Source of the DNA: an uncultured Halomonas sp.
GTDB taxonomy: Bacteria; Pseudomonadota; Gammaproteobacteria; Pseudomonadales; Halomonadaceae
Direction: 5' to 3'
Length of the DNA stretch: 64,000 nt
Assembly (NCBI RefSeq): GCF_946887195.1
Contig: NZ_CAMPKE010000017.1
Location: 21,758 to 85,757, forward strand
A program made the translations under genes and the position numbers. The notes below the pieces were generated by a model. It saw only the letters and a list, made by a program, of their open reading frames with translations, did no database searches and had not been told where the DNA came from. How positions within the stretch are numbered: position 1 is the first letter of the stretch; each line of letters opens with the position of its first letter. This document shows, one piece after another, positions 8,411 to 17,789 of the stretch.

Positions 8411-8848
8411 TCAGCGTGGCGTGTCGGGACCACGCCTGGGTGTGGTATCGAGCAAATTGCCGGGCAATGGCTCGACCTGCGGTGTCGGGCCGACCTCCGA
8501 GTCGGCCTCGAGCTCGACATCGGCATCGATATCGCCCCAGGTCTGGGTGTCGACCAGCCGACCATTGGCAAACGTCAGGGTCAGGCGCTTGTAGACCTCG
8601 CCGCCATAGGCCTCGTCGAGATAAAAGACGTAGTCCCACTGATTGGGATTGAAGGGTGCCTGCAGCAGCGGGCTGCCCATCACGTACTCGACCTGTTCGC
8701 GGGTCATGCCGGGCTCGAGTTGAGCGACCATCTCCGGTTTGATCAGGTTGCCTTGGGGCAGGTCGCGCTTGTAGACGCCGAAATAGCTGCAGCCACCGAC
8801 CAGGGTCAGGGCGAGCGAAAAGGTGACTGTTTTGATCAGGTTTTGCAT
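8411..8848 (-). CDS. bamE: BamE, outer-membrane assembly lipoprotein
   Basis: The start at 8848 gives a 145-residue lipoprotein with signal MQNLIKTVTFSLALTLVGGC (lipobox Cys at residue 20). The longer frames would bury this signal. The SmpA/OmlA core includes PQGNLIKPEMVAQLEPGMT, MGSPLL, NQWDYVFYLD and RLTLTFANGRLV. The tail past residue 110 is acidic and Pro-rich, longer than in E. coli. BamE supports the BamABCD machine that inserts outer-membrane proteins. It is divergent from fur across 72 bases, as in pseudomonads. Confidence 0.93.
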   Translation of the reverse strand: MQNLIKTVTFSLALTLVGGCSYFGVYKRDLPQGNLIKPEMVAQLEPGMTREQVEYVMGSPLLQAPFNPNQWDYVFYLDEAYGGEVYKRLTLTFANGRLVDTQTWGDIDADVELEADSEVGPTPQVEPLPGNLLDTTPRRGPDTPR

Positions 8849-8920
8849 TTGGTCCCGTTCTTCACTATCGTTGCTTTGGTCGATCATAACCGACCTACCA
8901 CGATACTGCGAAGAGCAACC

Positions 8921-9364
8921 ATGGCTGATCAGAACCATGAACTACGCAGGGCGGGACTGAAAGTCACACTGCCCCGCGTCAAGATACTGCAAATCCTCGA
9001 GAGCTCCACCGGTCAGCATCACCTGAGTGCCGAGGATGTCTACAAGGCGCTGCTGGATGCCGGCGAAGACGTGGGTCTGGCGACCGTTTATCGCGTGCTG
9101 ACCCAGTTCGAGTCCGCCGGGCTGGTGATTCGCCATAATTTCGATGGCGGCCATGCCGTGTTCGAGATGTCTCAGGAAGAGCATCACGACCATATGGTGT
9201 GTCTGGAGAGCGGCGAGATCACTGAGTTCTTCGACTCGATCATCGAACACCGTCAGCAGGAGATTGCCGAGGAGCACGGTTATGAACTCGTCGATCACGC
9301 ATTGGTGCTCTACGTGCGCCCTAAGGGTTCCAAGGCGACCCGGCAGGAAGGCATCAAGAAGTAA
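8921..9364 (+). CDS. fur: Fur, ferric uptake regulator
   Basis: A 147-residue protein starting MADQNHELRRAGLKVTLPR. The winged helix is at about 10-80 (DVYKALLDAGEDVGLATVYR), followed by the metal site HHDHMVCLESGEITEFFD and the dimerisation domain. The usual second Cys of the first CxxC is Ser here (C-L-E-S), as in Pseudomonas-type Fur, which does not need that structural zinc site. Fur with Fe(II) represses iron uptake genes. A strong terminator follows at 9411. The long frame that reads upstream through bamE is a shadow; the ATG at 8921 is the family start. Confidence 0.96.
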   Translation: MADQNHELRRAGLKVTLPRVKILQILESSTGQHHLSAEDVYKALLDAGEDVGLATVYRVLTQFESAGLVIRHNFDGGHAVFEMSQEEHHDHMVCLESGEITEFFDSIIEHRQQEIAEEHGYELVDHALVLYVRPKGSKATRQEGIKK

Positions 9365-9410
9365 TCGGTCGATGACAGGATTATAGCTAGGCCGCCGGTC
9401 TATCGCTTCA

Positions 9411-9443
9411 CGACCCCGGCCCGATCAAATCGGGCCGGGGTCG
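9411..9443. terminator. Terminator between fur and recN
   Basis: A perfect 15-bp stem (arms 9411-9425 and 9429-9443) with a 3-base loop lies between the convergent fur and recN genes. There is only a short T run on the plus side. Confidence 0.8.
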
Positions 9444-9470
9444 TCGTTTGGGGGTGCGAACGGCGCAGGG

Positions 9471-11144
9471 CTAGTGGTGTGCGCCTTGGCTGGCGCCGAG
9501 CATCTCGCGGGCATGCGCCAGGATGCGGTCCGATAGATGCACGCCGCCCAGCATGCGCGCCAGTTCGCGCACGCGCCCGGCTTCGTCGAGCAGCGCCATC
9601 TGGGTCAGCGTCGTATCCTGCTCGGCCTGCTTCTCGATATGCAGATGTTGATTGGCCTGGGCCGCCACCTGCGGCAGGTGGGTCACGGTCATTACCTGGC
9701 CGGAGCGTCCGAGGCGCTGCAACAGCTGGCCGACGATCTCGGCGGTCGCGCCTGACACACCGACATCCACCTCATCGAAGACCAGCGTGGCGATGGTGCT
9801 GTGGCTGGCGGCGACGACCTGAATCGCCAGGCTGATGCGCGATAATTCGCCGCCCGAGGCGACCTTGGTCAATGGCCGGGCCGGCTGGCCGGGATTGGCG
9901 CTGATCAGGAATCGCACCGTGTCCATGCCGTCGGCCTGTGCGGTGTCGCGTCCCGCTACCTCGACCTCGAAGCGCGCCTTGTCCATCGCCAGGAAGCTCA
10001 ACTGATCCTGCACCTCCTTGCCGAACGCGCCGGCCGCCTGGCGGCGTGTCTCGCCGATTGCCCGGGCCTGGGTGCGGTAGGCATCGCGGGTCGCCTCTAC
10101 CTCGGCGGTCAGCGCTTCGATATCGTTCTCATCGCCTTCCAGCGAGGCGAGTTCCGCGCGCAGCCGGGCGTAAAGGTCGAACAGCTCCTCGGGAATGATG
10201 TGATGCTTGCGCGCGATGCGATGCACTTCGCCGAGACGCGCTTCGACCTCGGCCAGTCGCTCGGGGTCGAGTTCGGTGCGTTCGGCGAAATGGTGCAATT
10301 CACGCGCCGCTTCCTCGATCTGGATCTGCGCCTCGCTCAGCATGCTGCATGCTTCGGCCAGCGGGCCGCGACTTGCGCCCGGCAGATTGCCGAGGCGTGC
10401 CAGTGCCTGATGTAACAGACTCAGTGCGCCGCCTTCATCGTTGTCGCAGCAATCGGCGGCAAACTGGGTCTCCTGCAGGGTTTCCTCGGCATGTGCCAAG
10501 GCTTCCTGCTCCTGTTCCAATGCCTGGAGCTCACCGTCGGCCAGCGCCAGTTGATCGAGTTCCTCGACCTGATAGCGCAGCAACTGGCGGCGCGCCTGGA
10601 TATCGTCACCGCTGTCGGCAAGGCGTTTCAGGCGCCGACGCAGTCCCTGCCAGTGGCGAAACGTCTCGCTCAATTCGGCGACCGCTTGACTCTGACCGGC
10701 GAAATCGTCGAGCAGCCGCAGGTGGGTGTCCTCGCGCAGCAGCGCCTGATGCGCATGCTGCCCATGAATCTCGATCAGATGCTCGCCGAGTGCCTTGAGA
10801 TCGCCCGCCGTACACGGCTGGCCGTTGATCCAGGCCTTGGATCGCCCGTTGCCGGCGATCACCCGGCGCAGCAGGCAGTCGTCGGCGGGCAGCTCACGAG
10901 CTACCAGCCACGCCTGCGCGGCGGGCAGCGCGGCGATATCGAAGCGTGCACTAAGATCGGCACGCTTGGCGCCATGGCGCACGCTGGCGGGGTCGGCACG
11001 CTCGCCCAGGCATAGCGCGAGTGCGCCGAGCAGGATCGACTTGCCCGCCCCGGTTTCACCGGTGATGGCGGTCATGCCGCCATGTAAGTCCAGTTCGAGA
11101 CTGTCGACGATGGCGAAGTCGCGAATAGCAAGCTGTACCAGCAT
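9471..11144 (-). CDS. recN: RecN, SMC-like DNA repair ATPase
   Basis: A 557-residue protein. The start at 11144 has GGAGG 7 bases upstream and gives the family N-terminus MLVQLAIRDFAIVDSLEL. Walker A is GETGAGKS at about residue 30. Long coiled-coil arms occupy about 150-370, and the C-terminal signature and Walker B are in SGGELSRISLAIQVV and TLVFDEVDVGVSG. RecN binds single-stranded DNA and helps double-strand break repair. A LexA box 42 bases upstream of the start puts it under SOS control. It is divergent from grpE. Confidence 0.97.
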   Translation of the reverse strand: MLVQLAIRDFAIVDSLELDLHGGMTAITGETGAGKSILLGALALCLGERADPASVRHGAKRADLSARFDIAALPAAQAWLVARELPADDCLLRRVIAGNGRSKAWINGQPCTAGDLKALGEHLIEIHGQHAHQALLREDTHLRLLDDFAGQSQAVAELSETFRHWQGLRRRLKRLADSGDDIQARRQLLRYQVEELDQLALADGELQALEQEQEALAHAEETLQETQFAADCCDNDEGGALSLLHQALARLGNLPGASRGPLAEACSMLSEAQIQIEEAARELHHFAERTELDPERLAEVEARLGEVHRIARKHHIIPEELFDLYARLRAELASLEGDENDIEALTAEVEATRDAYRTQARAIGETRRQAAGAFGKEVQDQLSFLAMDKARFEVEVAGRDTAQADGMDTVRFLISANPGQPARPLTKVASGGELSRISLAIQVVAASHSTIATLVFDEVDVGVSGATAEIVGQLLQRLGRSGQVMTVTHLPQVAAQANQHLHIEKQAEQDTTLTQMALLDEAGRVRELARMLGGVHLSDRILAHAREMLGASQGAHH

Positions 11145-11185
11145 GACCACCTCCGAGCATGGGCCGTTAAGGCGACATTCGTGTT

Positions 11186-11201
11186 CTGTGTGTTTATACA
11201 G
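11186..11201 (-). promoter_or_regulatory. LexA (SOS) box upstream of recN
   Basis: CTGT, eight bases, then ACAG (CTGTGTGTTTATACAG) fits the gammaproteobacterial LexA consensus exactly at the conserved ends. It lies 42 bases before the recN start, a typical SOS operator position. Confidence 0.88.
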
Positions 11202-11251
11202 TAGTCGATGGGCACACTTCAATCACCTTCGAATGGTGTGCCGGCACATGC

Positions 11252-11280
11252 CTTGAGATCGCTCACGACACCCCCCATAT
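11252..11280 (+). promoter_or_regulatory. Sigma-32 promoter of grpE
   Basis: CTTGAGA (11252-11258) and CCCCATAT (11273-11280) match the heat-shock consensus with a spacer of 14-15 bases. It lies 59 bases ahead of the grpE start. Confidence 0.85.
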
Positions 11281-11339
11281 AGGGTGCAAACCGCCAACTA
11301 TCGCGGCCTGTGGGCCGTTCGACGATTCAGGAGTGCGAC

Positions 11340-11975
11340 ATGGCCAAAGAGCCGCAGACCCCACTGGATGAAGAGATGGCGCGCGCCGAGCGCGATGGCG
11401 AGCCGCAGCCCGAGCCCATCGAAGGTCAACTCGACGAAGCCGATGCGGCCGAAATAGCGGCTGCCGAGGAAGTCGAGGCGGATGCCGAGAACCTGATCGA
11501 TCCCGAAGCCGAGGTGCTGGCTGCCAGGGTCGAGGAACTCGAGCAGGCCGTGGGCGAGGCCAAGGATCAGGCGCTGCGGGCCGCCGCCGAGGTGCAGAAC
11601 GTGCGGCGCCGCGCCGAGCAGGACGTCGACAAGGCGCGCAAGTTCGCCCTCGAGAAGTTCGTCAAGGAGCTACTGCCGGTGGTCGACAGCCTGGAGAAGG
11701 CGTTGGATGCCATGAGCGAGGAAGCCAGCGAGGTGCACCGCGAGGGCGTGTCGATGACGCTGAAACTGCAGCTCGACACCTTGGGCAAGTTCGGCGTCGA
11801 GGTGGTGGAGCCGCAAGGCGAGCCGTTCGACCCGCAGTATCACGAGGCCATGGCGATGGTGCCCAATCCCGAGCTCGAGCCCAACACCGTCATGGACGTG
11901 ATGCAAAAAGGCTATCTGCTCAATGGGCGCCTGGTGCGCCCGGCCATGGTGGTGGTCAGTCAGGCGGCAAACTGA
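11340..11975 (+). CDS. grpE: GrpE, nucleotide exchange factor of DnaK
   Basis: A 211-residue protein. The start MAKEPQTP at 11340 has CAGGAG upstream. The N-terminus (to about 60) is very acidic. A long helix then leads to the hallmark [17 protein letters not shown], followed by [16 protein letters not shown] and the C-terminal beta domain ending [17 protein letters not shown]. It releases ADP from DnaK. It has its own sigma-32 promoter and is followed by dnaK, which has a second one. Confidence 0.97.
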   Translation: MAKEPQTPLDEEMARAERDGEPQPEPIEGQLDEADAAEIAAAEEVEADAENLIDPEAEVLAARVEELEQAVGEAKDQALRAAAEVQNVRRRAEQDVDKARKFALEKFVKELLPVVDSLEKALDAMSEEASEVHREGVSMTLKLQLDTLGKFGVEVVEPQGEPFDPQYHEAMAMVPNPELEPNTVMDVMQKGYLLNGRLVRPAMVVVSQAAN

Positions 11976-12007
11976 GCCGTTCGGACGAGCGATCCGGGCA
12001 CGTAGCC

Positions 12008-12035
12008 CTTGAAAGGCGCCATCGTGCCCCCAAAT
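12008..12035 (+). promoter_or_regulatory. Sigma-32 promoter of dnaK
   Basis: CTTGAAA (12008-12014) is a perfect minus-35. CCCCAAAT (12028-12035) follows after 13 bases and differs from CCCCATNT at one position. It lies 65 bases before the dnaK start. Confidence 0.85.
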
Positions 12036-12100
12036 AGACGACAAAGACGCGGCGCGAGCCGCAATGTTATCGGCAAGCAACGATTCTTAGAGGTATTCAC

Positions 12101-14026
12101 ATGGGACGCATCATCGGTATCGATCTGGGGACAACCAACTCCTGTGTTGCCGTGCTCGACGGCGACAAGCCCAAAGTCATCGAGAACGCCGAAGGCGCTC
12201 GTACCACGCCGTCGATCATCGCTTACACCGATGACGGTGAAACGCTGGTCGGCCAGGCGGCCAAGCGCCAGGCGGTGACCAACCCGAACAACACGCTGTA
12301 TGCGATCAAGCGCCTGATCGGTCGTCGCTTCCAGGACGATGTCGTCCAGAAGGACATCAAGATGGTGCCTTATACCATCACCGAGGCCGACAACGGCGAC
12401 GCCTGGGTTCAGGTCAATGGCAAGAAGCTGGCACCGCCGCAGGTCAGCGCTGAAATTCTCAAGAAGATGAAGAAGACCGCCGAGGACTACCTGGGCGAGA
12501 CCGTCACCGAGGCGGTCATCACCGTGCCGGCCTACTTCAACGATTCGCAGCGTCAGGCCACCAAGGACGCCGGTCGTATCGCCGGTCTCGAGGTCAAGCG
12601 CATCATCAACGAGCCGACCGCGGCCGCGCTGGCCTACGGCATGGACAAGTCGCGCGGCGACAAGACCATTGCCGTCTACGACCTGGGTGGCGGTACGTTC
12701 GATATTTCGATCATCGAAGTGGCCGACGTCGATGGCGAGACCCAGTTCGAAGTGTTGGCCACCAATGGCGACACCTTCCTGGGTGGCGAAGACTTCGATC
12801 TCAAGCTGATCAACTATCTCGTCGATCAGTTCAAGGCCGATAGCGGAATCAACCTCTCCGGCGACAACCTGGCCATGCAGCGTCTCAAGGAAGCCGCCGA
12901 GAAGGCCAAGATCGAGCTGTCCAGCGCCCAGCAGACCGAGGTCAATCTGCCGTATATCACGGCCGACAATACCGGTCCCAAGCACCTCAACGTCAAGATC
13001 ACCCGCGCCAAGCTCGAATCGCTGGTCGAGGACCTGGTCAAGCAGTCGTTGGGTCCGTGCAAGACCGCGCTGGCCGACGCCGGGCTGTCCAACTCCGAAA
13101 TCGACGATGTGATCCTGGTCGGCGGCCAGACGCGCATGCCGCTGGTGCAGTCCAAGGTCGCCGAGTTCTTCGGCAAGGACGCGCGCAAGGACGTCAACCC
13201 GGACGAGGCCGTGGCCGTGGGTGCGGCGATCCAGGGCGGCGTGTTGGGCGGTGACGTCAAGGACGTGCTGCTGCTCGACGTCACGCCGCTGACGCTGGGT
13301 ATCGAAACGCTGGGTGGCGTGATGACCCCGCTGATCGAGAAGAACACCACCATCCCGACCAAGAAGACCCAGACCTTCTCGACCGCGGATGACAACCAGA
13401 CCGCCGTGACCATTCACGTGCTGCAGGGCGAGCGCAAGCAGTCGGCACAGAACAAGTCGCTGGGGCGTTTCGATCTCGCCGACATCCCGCCGGCGCCGCG
13501 TGGCGTGCCGCAGGTCGAGGTCGCCTTCGATCTCGACGCCAACGGCATTCTGCACGTGTCCGCCAAGGACAAGGCCACCGGCAAGGAGCAGTCGATCGTC
13601 ATCAAGGCCTCCAGCGGCCTGAGCGATGAAGAGATCGAACAGATGGTCCAGGACGCCGAGGCGCACGCCGCCGAGGACAAGAAGTTCGAAGAGATGGTGC
13701 AGCTGCGCAATCAGGCCGATGGTATGATTCACGCCGCGCGCAAGACGCTTTCCGAGGCGGGCGACAAGGCTGACGCCTCCGACAAGGAGAAGATCGAGGG
13801 CGCCATCGGTGAACTCGAAGAAGCGTTGCAGGGTGACGATCAGGAAGCCATCCAAGCCAAGCTCGATGCGCTGACCGAGGCATCCGGTGGCCTGGCGCAG
13901 AAGATGTACGCCGAGCAGGCCGACGCCAGCCAGGGCGGTGAGCAAGCCGGTAGCGATACCAAGCAGGAAGACGACGTGGTTGACGCCGAGTACGAGGAAG
14001 TCAACGACGACCAGAAGAAGCAATAA
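12101..14026 (+). CDS. dnaK: DnaK, Hsp70 chaperone
   Basis: A 641-residue protein of normal Hsp70 length. The ATPase domain begins [16 protein letters not shown] and contains the phosphate loops [14 protein letters not shown] and [11 protein letters not shown]. The interdomain linker [13 protein letters not shown] is at about 390, and the substrate-binding domain and helical lid follow. The last 40 residues are Gly/Gln/Asp-rich, ending [10 protein letters not shown]. It folds and protects proteins with DnaJ and GrpE. It carries its own sigma-32 promoter and lies 94 bases before dnaJ, separated by a weak hairpin. Confidence 0.99.
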   Translation: MGRIIGIDLGTTNSCVAVLDGDKPKVIENAEGARTTPSIIAYTDDGETLVGQAAKRQAVTNPNNTLYAIKRLIGRRFQDDVVQKDIKMVPYTITEADNGDAWVQVNGKKLAPPQVSAEILKKMKKTAEDYLGETVTEAVITVPAYFNDSQRQATKDAGRIAGLEVKRIINEPTAAALAYGMDKSRGDKTIAVYDLGGGTFDISIIEVADVDGETQFEVLATNGDTFLGGEDFDLKLINYLVDQFKADSGINLSGDNLAMQRLKEAAEKAKIELSSAQQTEVNLPYITADNTGPKHLNVKITRAKLESLVEDLVKQSLGPCKTALADAGLSNSEIDDVILVGGQTRMPLVQSKVAEFFGKDARKDVNPDEAVAVGAAIQGGVLGGDVKDVLLLDVTPLTLGIETLGGVMTPLIEKNTTIPTKKTQTFSTADDNQTAVTIHVLQGERKQSAQNKSLGRFDLADIPPAPRGVPQVEVAFDLDANGILHVSAKDKATGKEQSIVIKASSGLSDEEIEQMVQDAEAHAAEDKKFEEMVQLRNQADGMIHAARKTLSEAGDKADASDKEKIEGAIGELEEALQGDDQEAIQAKLDALTEASGGLAQKMYAEQADASQGGEQAGSDTKQEDDVVDAEYEEVNDDQKKQ

Positions 14027-14054
14027 CCACGACGTCTGACACGGATGACGGTGG

Positions 14055-14080
14055 CGCGGGGGCGTAATACGACTCCCGCG
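14055..14080 (+). terminator. Intercistronic hairpin between dnaK and dnaJ
   Basis: CGCGGGGG pairs with CTCCCGCG (8 bp, one G-T) around a 10-base loop. There is no T run, so it is more likely a partial attenuator or an RNA-stability hairpin that lets dnaK be made in excess over dnaJ. Confidence 0.5.
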
Positions 14081-14120
14081 TTGCTGTATTCGTGGACTCG
14101 ACACGGAGGCGGACAGATCC

Positions 14121-15260
14121 ATGTCCAAGCGTGACTATTATGAGGTACTGGGGGTCGAGCGCGGGGCCGATCAGAAAGAGATCAAGAAGGCCTATCGCCG
14201 GCTCGCCCAGAAATACCATCCCGATCGCAATCCGGATGACGAGACCTCGGCGGAGAAATTCCGCGAGGTGTCCGAAGCCTATGAGGTGTTGACCGACGGC
14301 GAGAAGCGCGCGGCCTACGACCAGTTCGGTCATGCCGGCGTCGATGGCCAGGCCGGCGGTTTCGGTGGCGCGGGTGCCGGTGCGGGCGGTTTCAGCGACA
14401 TCTTCGGCGATGTCTTCGGCGACATCTTCGGCGGTGCCGGCGGTGGTCGACGCAATCCCAACGCGCCGCAGCGCGGCGCCGATCTGCGCTACAACCTCGA
14501 GCTCGATCTCGAGGACGCCGTGGCCGGCACCTCCGTCGACATTCGCGTGCCGCGCCATGTGGAGTGTGGCCACTGCGACGGCAACGGCGCCGAGCCCGGT
14601 TCCAGCAAGGATACCTGCCCGACCTGCCATGGCATGGGCCAGGTACGCATGCAGCAGGGCTTCTTTGCCGTGCAGCAGACCTGCCCGACTTGTCATGGGC
14701 GCGGCGAAGTCATCAAGGTGCCGTGTCGCGAGTGCCATGGTGAAGGCCGTGTGCGCGAGACCCGCACGCTATCGGTGAAGATTCCCGCTGGCGTCGACAC
14801 CGGCGACCGCATTCGTCTCAACAATGAGGGCGAAGCGGGCGCCAATGGCGGCCCGCCGGGTGATCTCTACGTTCAGGTCGCGATCAAGGAACACCCGATC
14901 TTCGAGCGCGACGGTCGTCACCTGCACTGCGAAGTGCCGATCAACTTCGTCGATGCCGCACTCGGTGGCGAGCTCGAAGTGCCGACGCTGGAAGGCCGGG
15001 TCAAACTCAAGATCCCACCCGAGACGCAAACCGGCAAGCTGTTCCGGTTGCGCGGCAAGGGTGTCAAGCCGGTACGCGGCGGTCCGCCTGGCGACCTGCT
15101 CTGCAAGGTGGCGCTGGAAACCCCGGTTCACCTGACCGAGCATCAGAAGGAGTTGCTACGCCAGTTCCAGGACAGCCTGGGCGACAGCAACAATCACTCG
15201 CCGAAAAAGGAACACTGGTTCAGCGGCGTGAAGAAATTCTTCGAGGACATGAAGCCGTAG
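14121..15260 (+). CDS. dnaJ: DnaJ, Hsp40 co-chaperone
   Basis: A 379-residue type I DnaJ. The J domain has [16 protein letters not shown] including HPD at about residue 33. A Gly/Phe-rich linker follows, then four zinc repeats ([32 protein letters not shown] at about 146-205), then the substrate-binding beta domains. It stimulates DnaK ATP hydrolysis. The terminator at 15286 ends the heat-shock unit. Confidence 0.98.
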   Translation: MSKRDYYEVLGVERGADQKEIKKAYRRLAQKYHPDRNPDDETSAEKFREVSEAYEVLTDGEKRAAYDQFGHAGVDGQAGGFGGAGAGAGGFSDIFGDVFGDIFGGAGGGRRNPNAPQRGADLRYNLELDLEDAVAGTSVDIRVPRHVECGHCDGNGAEPGSSKDTCPTCHGMGQVRMQQGFFAVQQTCPTCHGRGEVIKVPCRECHGEGRVRETRTLSVKIPAGVDTGDRIRLNNEGEAGANGGPPGDLYVQVAIKEHPIFERDGRHLHCEVPINFVDAALGGELEVPTLEGRVKLKIPPETQTGKLFRLRGKGVKPVRGGPPGDLLCKVALETPVHLTEHQKELLRQFQDSLGDSNNHSPKKEHWFSGVKKFFEDMKP

Positions 15261-15285
15261 TCGGCGAATCGATTCGATGCTCACA

Positions 15286-15316
15286 AGCCCCGGTGCCTCA
15301 AGGTATCGGGGTTTTT
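15286..15316 (+). terminator. Terminator after dnaJ
   Basis: A 12-bp stem (three G-T pairs) with a 4-base loop is followed by five T, 25 bases after the dnaJ stop. It also marks the left edge of the accessory insert. Confidence 0.85.
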
Positions 15317-15368
15317 CGTCGATAATCCGAATCGCCGCTTTGGAACAACTTGCCAAAATCGTCTCGAG

Positions 15369-15409
15369 CATTTAACTTCATATAAAGATTCTTTTCATGG
15401 AGTTAAATG
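15369..15409. repeat. Inverted repeat at the MarR start, possible operator
   Basis: CATTTAACTTCAT (15369-15381) and ATGGAGTTAAATG (15397-15409) are inverted copies matching at 12 of 13 positions, with a 15-base spacer. The right arm covers the Shine-Dalgarno and the first base of the GTG start of the MarR gene. It could be an autoregulatory operator, an RNA hairpin masking the start, or both. Confidence 0.5.
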
Positions 15410-15927
15410 TGAGCCAGCGTTTTCCCGATGGCGATCACGTCGATGGCGTACTCGCGCAGTGGCGCGATGTCTACCCTGAGTGCGATGCCTCACCGATGGC
15501 CGTGTTCACGCGGCTGTATCGGCTTTCCAAGTATGTCGATCGGCGTGTGGCGGCGGTGTTTCGCCGCCACGGCCTGCACGAGGGCGAGTTCGATCTGCTT
15601 GCCACGCTGTATCGCAGTGGTCAGCCGCAGGGGCTGACACCTAACGCGCTGCGCAGTGCGGCGGTGCTCAGTTCGGGGGCGATGACCAACCGCCTCGATC
15701 GACTGGAGGGTGCTGGGCTCATTCAGCGCGTGCCCAACCCCGAGGATCGGCGCAGCGTGCTGATTCGCCTGAGCGAGGCCGGCCAGAAGCTGCTGCTGAC
15801 CCTGTTGGACGATTATCTGGCGACATTGCATAGGCTCCAGGCGCCGCTCGATAACGTGCAGAAAGCCGAGCTTGCGGGTGCGCTGCGCACGCTGCTGCTG
15901 ACCCTGGAGGCCGATGATCATGCCTGA
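15409..15927 (+). CDS. MarR-family transcriptional regulator
   Basis: GTG at 15409 is chosen because GGAG lies 6 bases upstream; the ATG at 15397 has no ribosome site and overlaps the inverted repeat. The 172-residue product has the MarR winged helix: LTPNALRSAAVLSSGAMTNR as recognition helix and LEGAGLIQRVPNPEDRRSVL as the wing with the conserved D-x-R-S. The stop overlaps the exporter gene, so it probably regulates the pair and itself. The ligand is unknown. It lies in the insert between dnaJ and dapB. Confidence 0.87.
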   Translation: MSQRFPDGDHVDGVLAQWRDVYPECDASPMAVFTRLYRLSKYVDRRVAAVFRRHGLHEGEFDLLATLYRSGQPQGLTPNALRSAAVLSSGAMTNRLDRLEGAGLIQRVPNPEDRRSVLIRLSEAGQKLLLTLLDDYLATLHRLQAPLDNVQKAELAGALRTLLLTLEADDHA

Positions 15928-16849
15928 CACGACGCAGGGCGTGACGCGCGCTCACCTCGGCATGCTGCTGTGGGCACTGTTCGTAGGGCTTTCCTTCCCG
16001 GCGGTGGGGTTGATGAGCGAAGGCTTGCCACCGCTACTGCTGACGGCGATTCGCTTCGCCATCGCTGCGCTGGCGGTATGGCCGCTGGTGCGGCGCAAGC
16101 CGGATCGCTGGCCGAGCCTGCCGGGGCTGGCGCTTTACGCCTTCATGGGGCTGTGCCTCGCCGGCTTCTTCGGCGCCATGTTCTGGGCCGCGCATCGCGC
16201 CACGGCACTGTCGATGGCGACGCTGTATGTCAGCGTGCCATTGCTCGCCTACTGTCTGGGCCGGGGCCTCGGCGTGGAGCGCCGGGCCGGACGTTTGCTG
16301 AGTATTCTGGCCCTCGGTGCGGTCGGTGCGCTGGGCCTGGCCTGGGCCGAGACCGGCGGTCGGCTCGATGCGTTGCAGTTCGGCATTGGCGAGGCGGCGT
16401 TTTTCGTCGGCTGCCTGGCCTCGGCGCTCTATCCGGTATTGAGCAAGTGGGGGCTGAGTCGTGGCTGGCTGTCGCCGCGCTCGGCGCTGCGTACCTTCTG
16501 GAGCCTGTTGACGGGCGGCGTATTGATCGGCTTGCTGGGCTTGCTGTGGGAATCGCCTCGCGCGCTGGCCGGCATGACAATCTCCGATGCGCTGCTGCTC
16601 GCCTATCTGGGCGTGTTCTCCAGCGGCATGACCTTCTGGCTGCAACAACGCGCCACCGCCGTGCTCACCCCCGGCGCGGTGACCGCCTACAGCTATCTGG
16701 TACCGTTCGTGTCGATGCTGTTGCTGTTCGCTCAGCAGCCGCAGCGCATCGATTGGCACTGGCTGCCGGGCAGTCTGCTGGTACTGACAGCGATCGTGCT
16801 GTTGCTGCGTCGCGATGCCATCAAGCGTCACGCGGCGGCGGCAGCCTGA
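15920..16849 (+). CDS. EamA-family (DMT) transporter
   Basis: A 309-residue inner-membrane protein of ten hydrophobic helices in two EamA halves, the usual drug/metabolite-transporter plan. The start at 15920 (MPDTTQG) is preferred over 15914 because GGAGG ends 9 bases before it and only 3 bases before 15914. It overlaps the MarR gene by 8 bases and its 3' end runs 29 bases into the convergent lipoprotein gene. The paired MarR suggests export of a small, possibly toxic metabolite; the substrate cannot be told. Confidence 0.88.
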   Translation: MPDTTQGVTRAHLGMLLWALFVGLSFPAVGLMSEGLPPLLLTAIRFAIAALAVWPLVRRKPDRWPSLPGLALYAFMGLCLAGFFGAMFWAAHRATALSMATLYVSVPLLAYCLGRGLGVERRAGRLLSILALGAVGALGLAWAETGGRLDALQFGIGEAAFFVGCLASALYPVLSKWGLSRGWLSPRSALRTFWSLLTGGVLIGLLGLLWESPRALAGMTISDALLLAYLGVFSSGMTFWLQQRATAVLTPGAVTAYSYLVPFVSMLLLFAQQPQRIDWHWLPGSLLVLTAIVLLLRRDAIKRHAAAAA

Positions 16850-17789
16850 AGCAGCTCAGCAACGTCTGCTGCAGCAGGCTGAAGTTGTCGTCGCTGACCA
16901 TCAGGTAGCGGTTGCCGCCGAGCCGTGTCAGGCCCTCGAAATTATCGAGTCGCCAACCGTCGCCGGTGGAGAGCCGGGCGAGTGTCTTTACGTCGATCTC
17001 GGCATCGTCACCCAAGCGCACCCGGCGCAGGCTGATCACCAGTGGTGCCGGTGGCGCGAAGGCGCGTTCCAGAGCCAGCAGGTCATCACCGTAGCTTTCC
17101 AGCGCGGTCAGTGCGCTACCGGCATCGTCGGCCAAGGGGTAGGTCCATTCGGCACCGGATTTCAGCGAGAACAGCCGGGTGGTACCCTTGATGGTGCCAG
17201 CCGGCGCGCTCTCCAGACCGACGATGATGCCTTCGCGGGCATGTCGGCCCAGCGCCTCGGCGCCGGCATTGTACCTGGCGCGACGCAGCCCCTTGGGGGT
17301 TAGCGGCTCATCGACCGGCAGGCCATTGGGATAAAAGCGCTGCAGGCGATGATCGCGTTCGAAGCCGATCAATAATGTGGTGTCGCCGCGTATGCCGTTG
17401 GCGGCGCGCTCGAGCAGCAGTGATTCGGCGTCGGCGGCGTCTTCGGCCAGGGCGTTGCCGTCATCGTTGCGCAGCACGTAGGTCTTGAGCGGTTCGAGGC
17501 CGCGCAGCGCGCCATCTTCGAAATCGAGTCGCACCCGGTGCAGCCAGCCGCGATCCGACACCAGGTAGAGCAGCGATTCGTCGCTGTCCCAGCCCAGCGC
17601 GGAGAGCCCACCCACCGGCGTGTCGTCCTGCCACTGGCTGGGCAGCGCGAGCGTGCCGCACCACTCGATGGCGGCTGGCGAAGTTTGGGTCGTCGATGTC
17701 ATGAGCCGAGTCTGGCGGGCTTCGCGCGCGCAGCTACCCAGCAACAAGGCCAGGATAAGCAGGCACAGAATGGTTGGCGAGCGTGGCAT
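16821..17789 (-). CDS. Phytase-like / esterase-like domain lipoprotein
   Basis: A 322-residue protein. The start at 17789 has AGGAG upstream and gives the lipoprotein signal LCLLILALLLGSC (Cys near 20). The body has strands with GGLSALGWDSDESLLYLVSDRG, then FNPNGLPV-like and AEALGRHAREGIIVGLE, ending RLGGNRYLMVSDDN. This is the layout of the beta-propeller esterase-like activity of phytase family (DUF4897-like). The enzyme activity in this family is unproven, so take it as a periplasmic or outer-membrane propeller. The 3' end overlaps the exporter gene by 29 bases. Confidence 0.75.
   Translation of the reverse strand: MPRSPTILCLLILALLLGSCAREARQTRLMTSTTQTSPAAIEWCGTLALPSQWQDDTPVGGLSALGWDSDESLLYLVSDRGWLHRVRLDFEDGALRGLEPLKTYVLRNDDGNALAEDAADAESLLLERAANGIRGDTTLLIGFERDHRLQRFYPNGLPVDEPLTPKGLRRARYNAGAEALGRHAREGIIVGLESAPAGTIKGTTRLFSLKSGAEWTYPLADDAGSALTALESYGDDLLALERAFAPPAPLVISLRRVRLGDDAEIDVKTLARLSTGDGWRLDNFEGLTRLGGNRYLMVSDDNFSLLQQTLLSCFRLPPPRDA

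Noticed and set aside
11960..14128. A 722-codon open frame antisense to dnaK
   Set aside because: It mirrors dnaK codon use (few stops in GC-rich antisense frames) and has no ribosome site or known domain. Antisense frames over Hsp70 genes are a known artefact.
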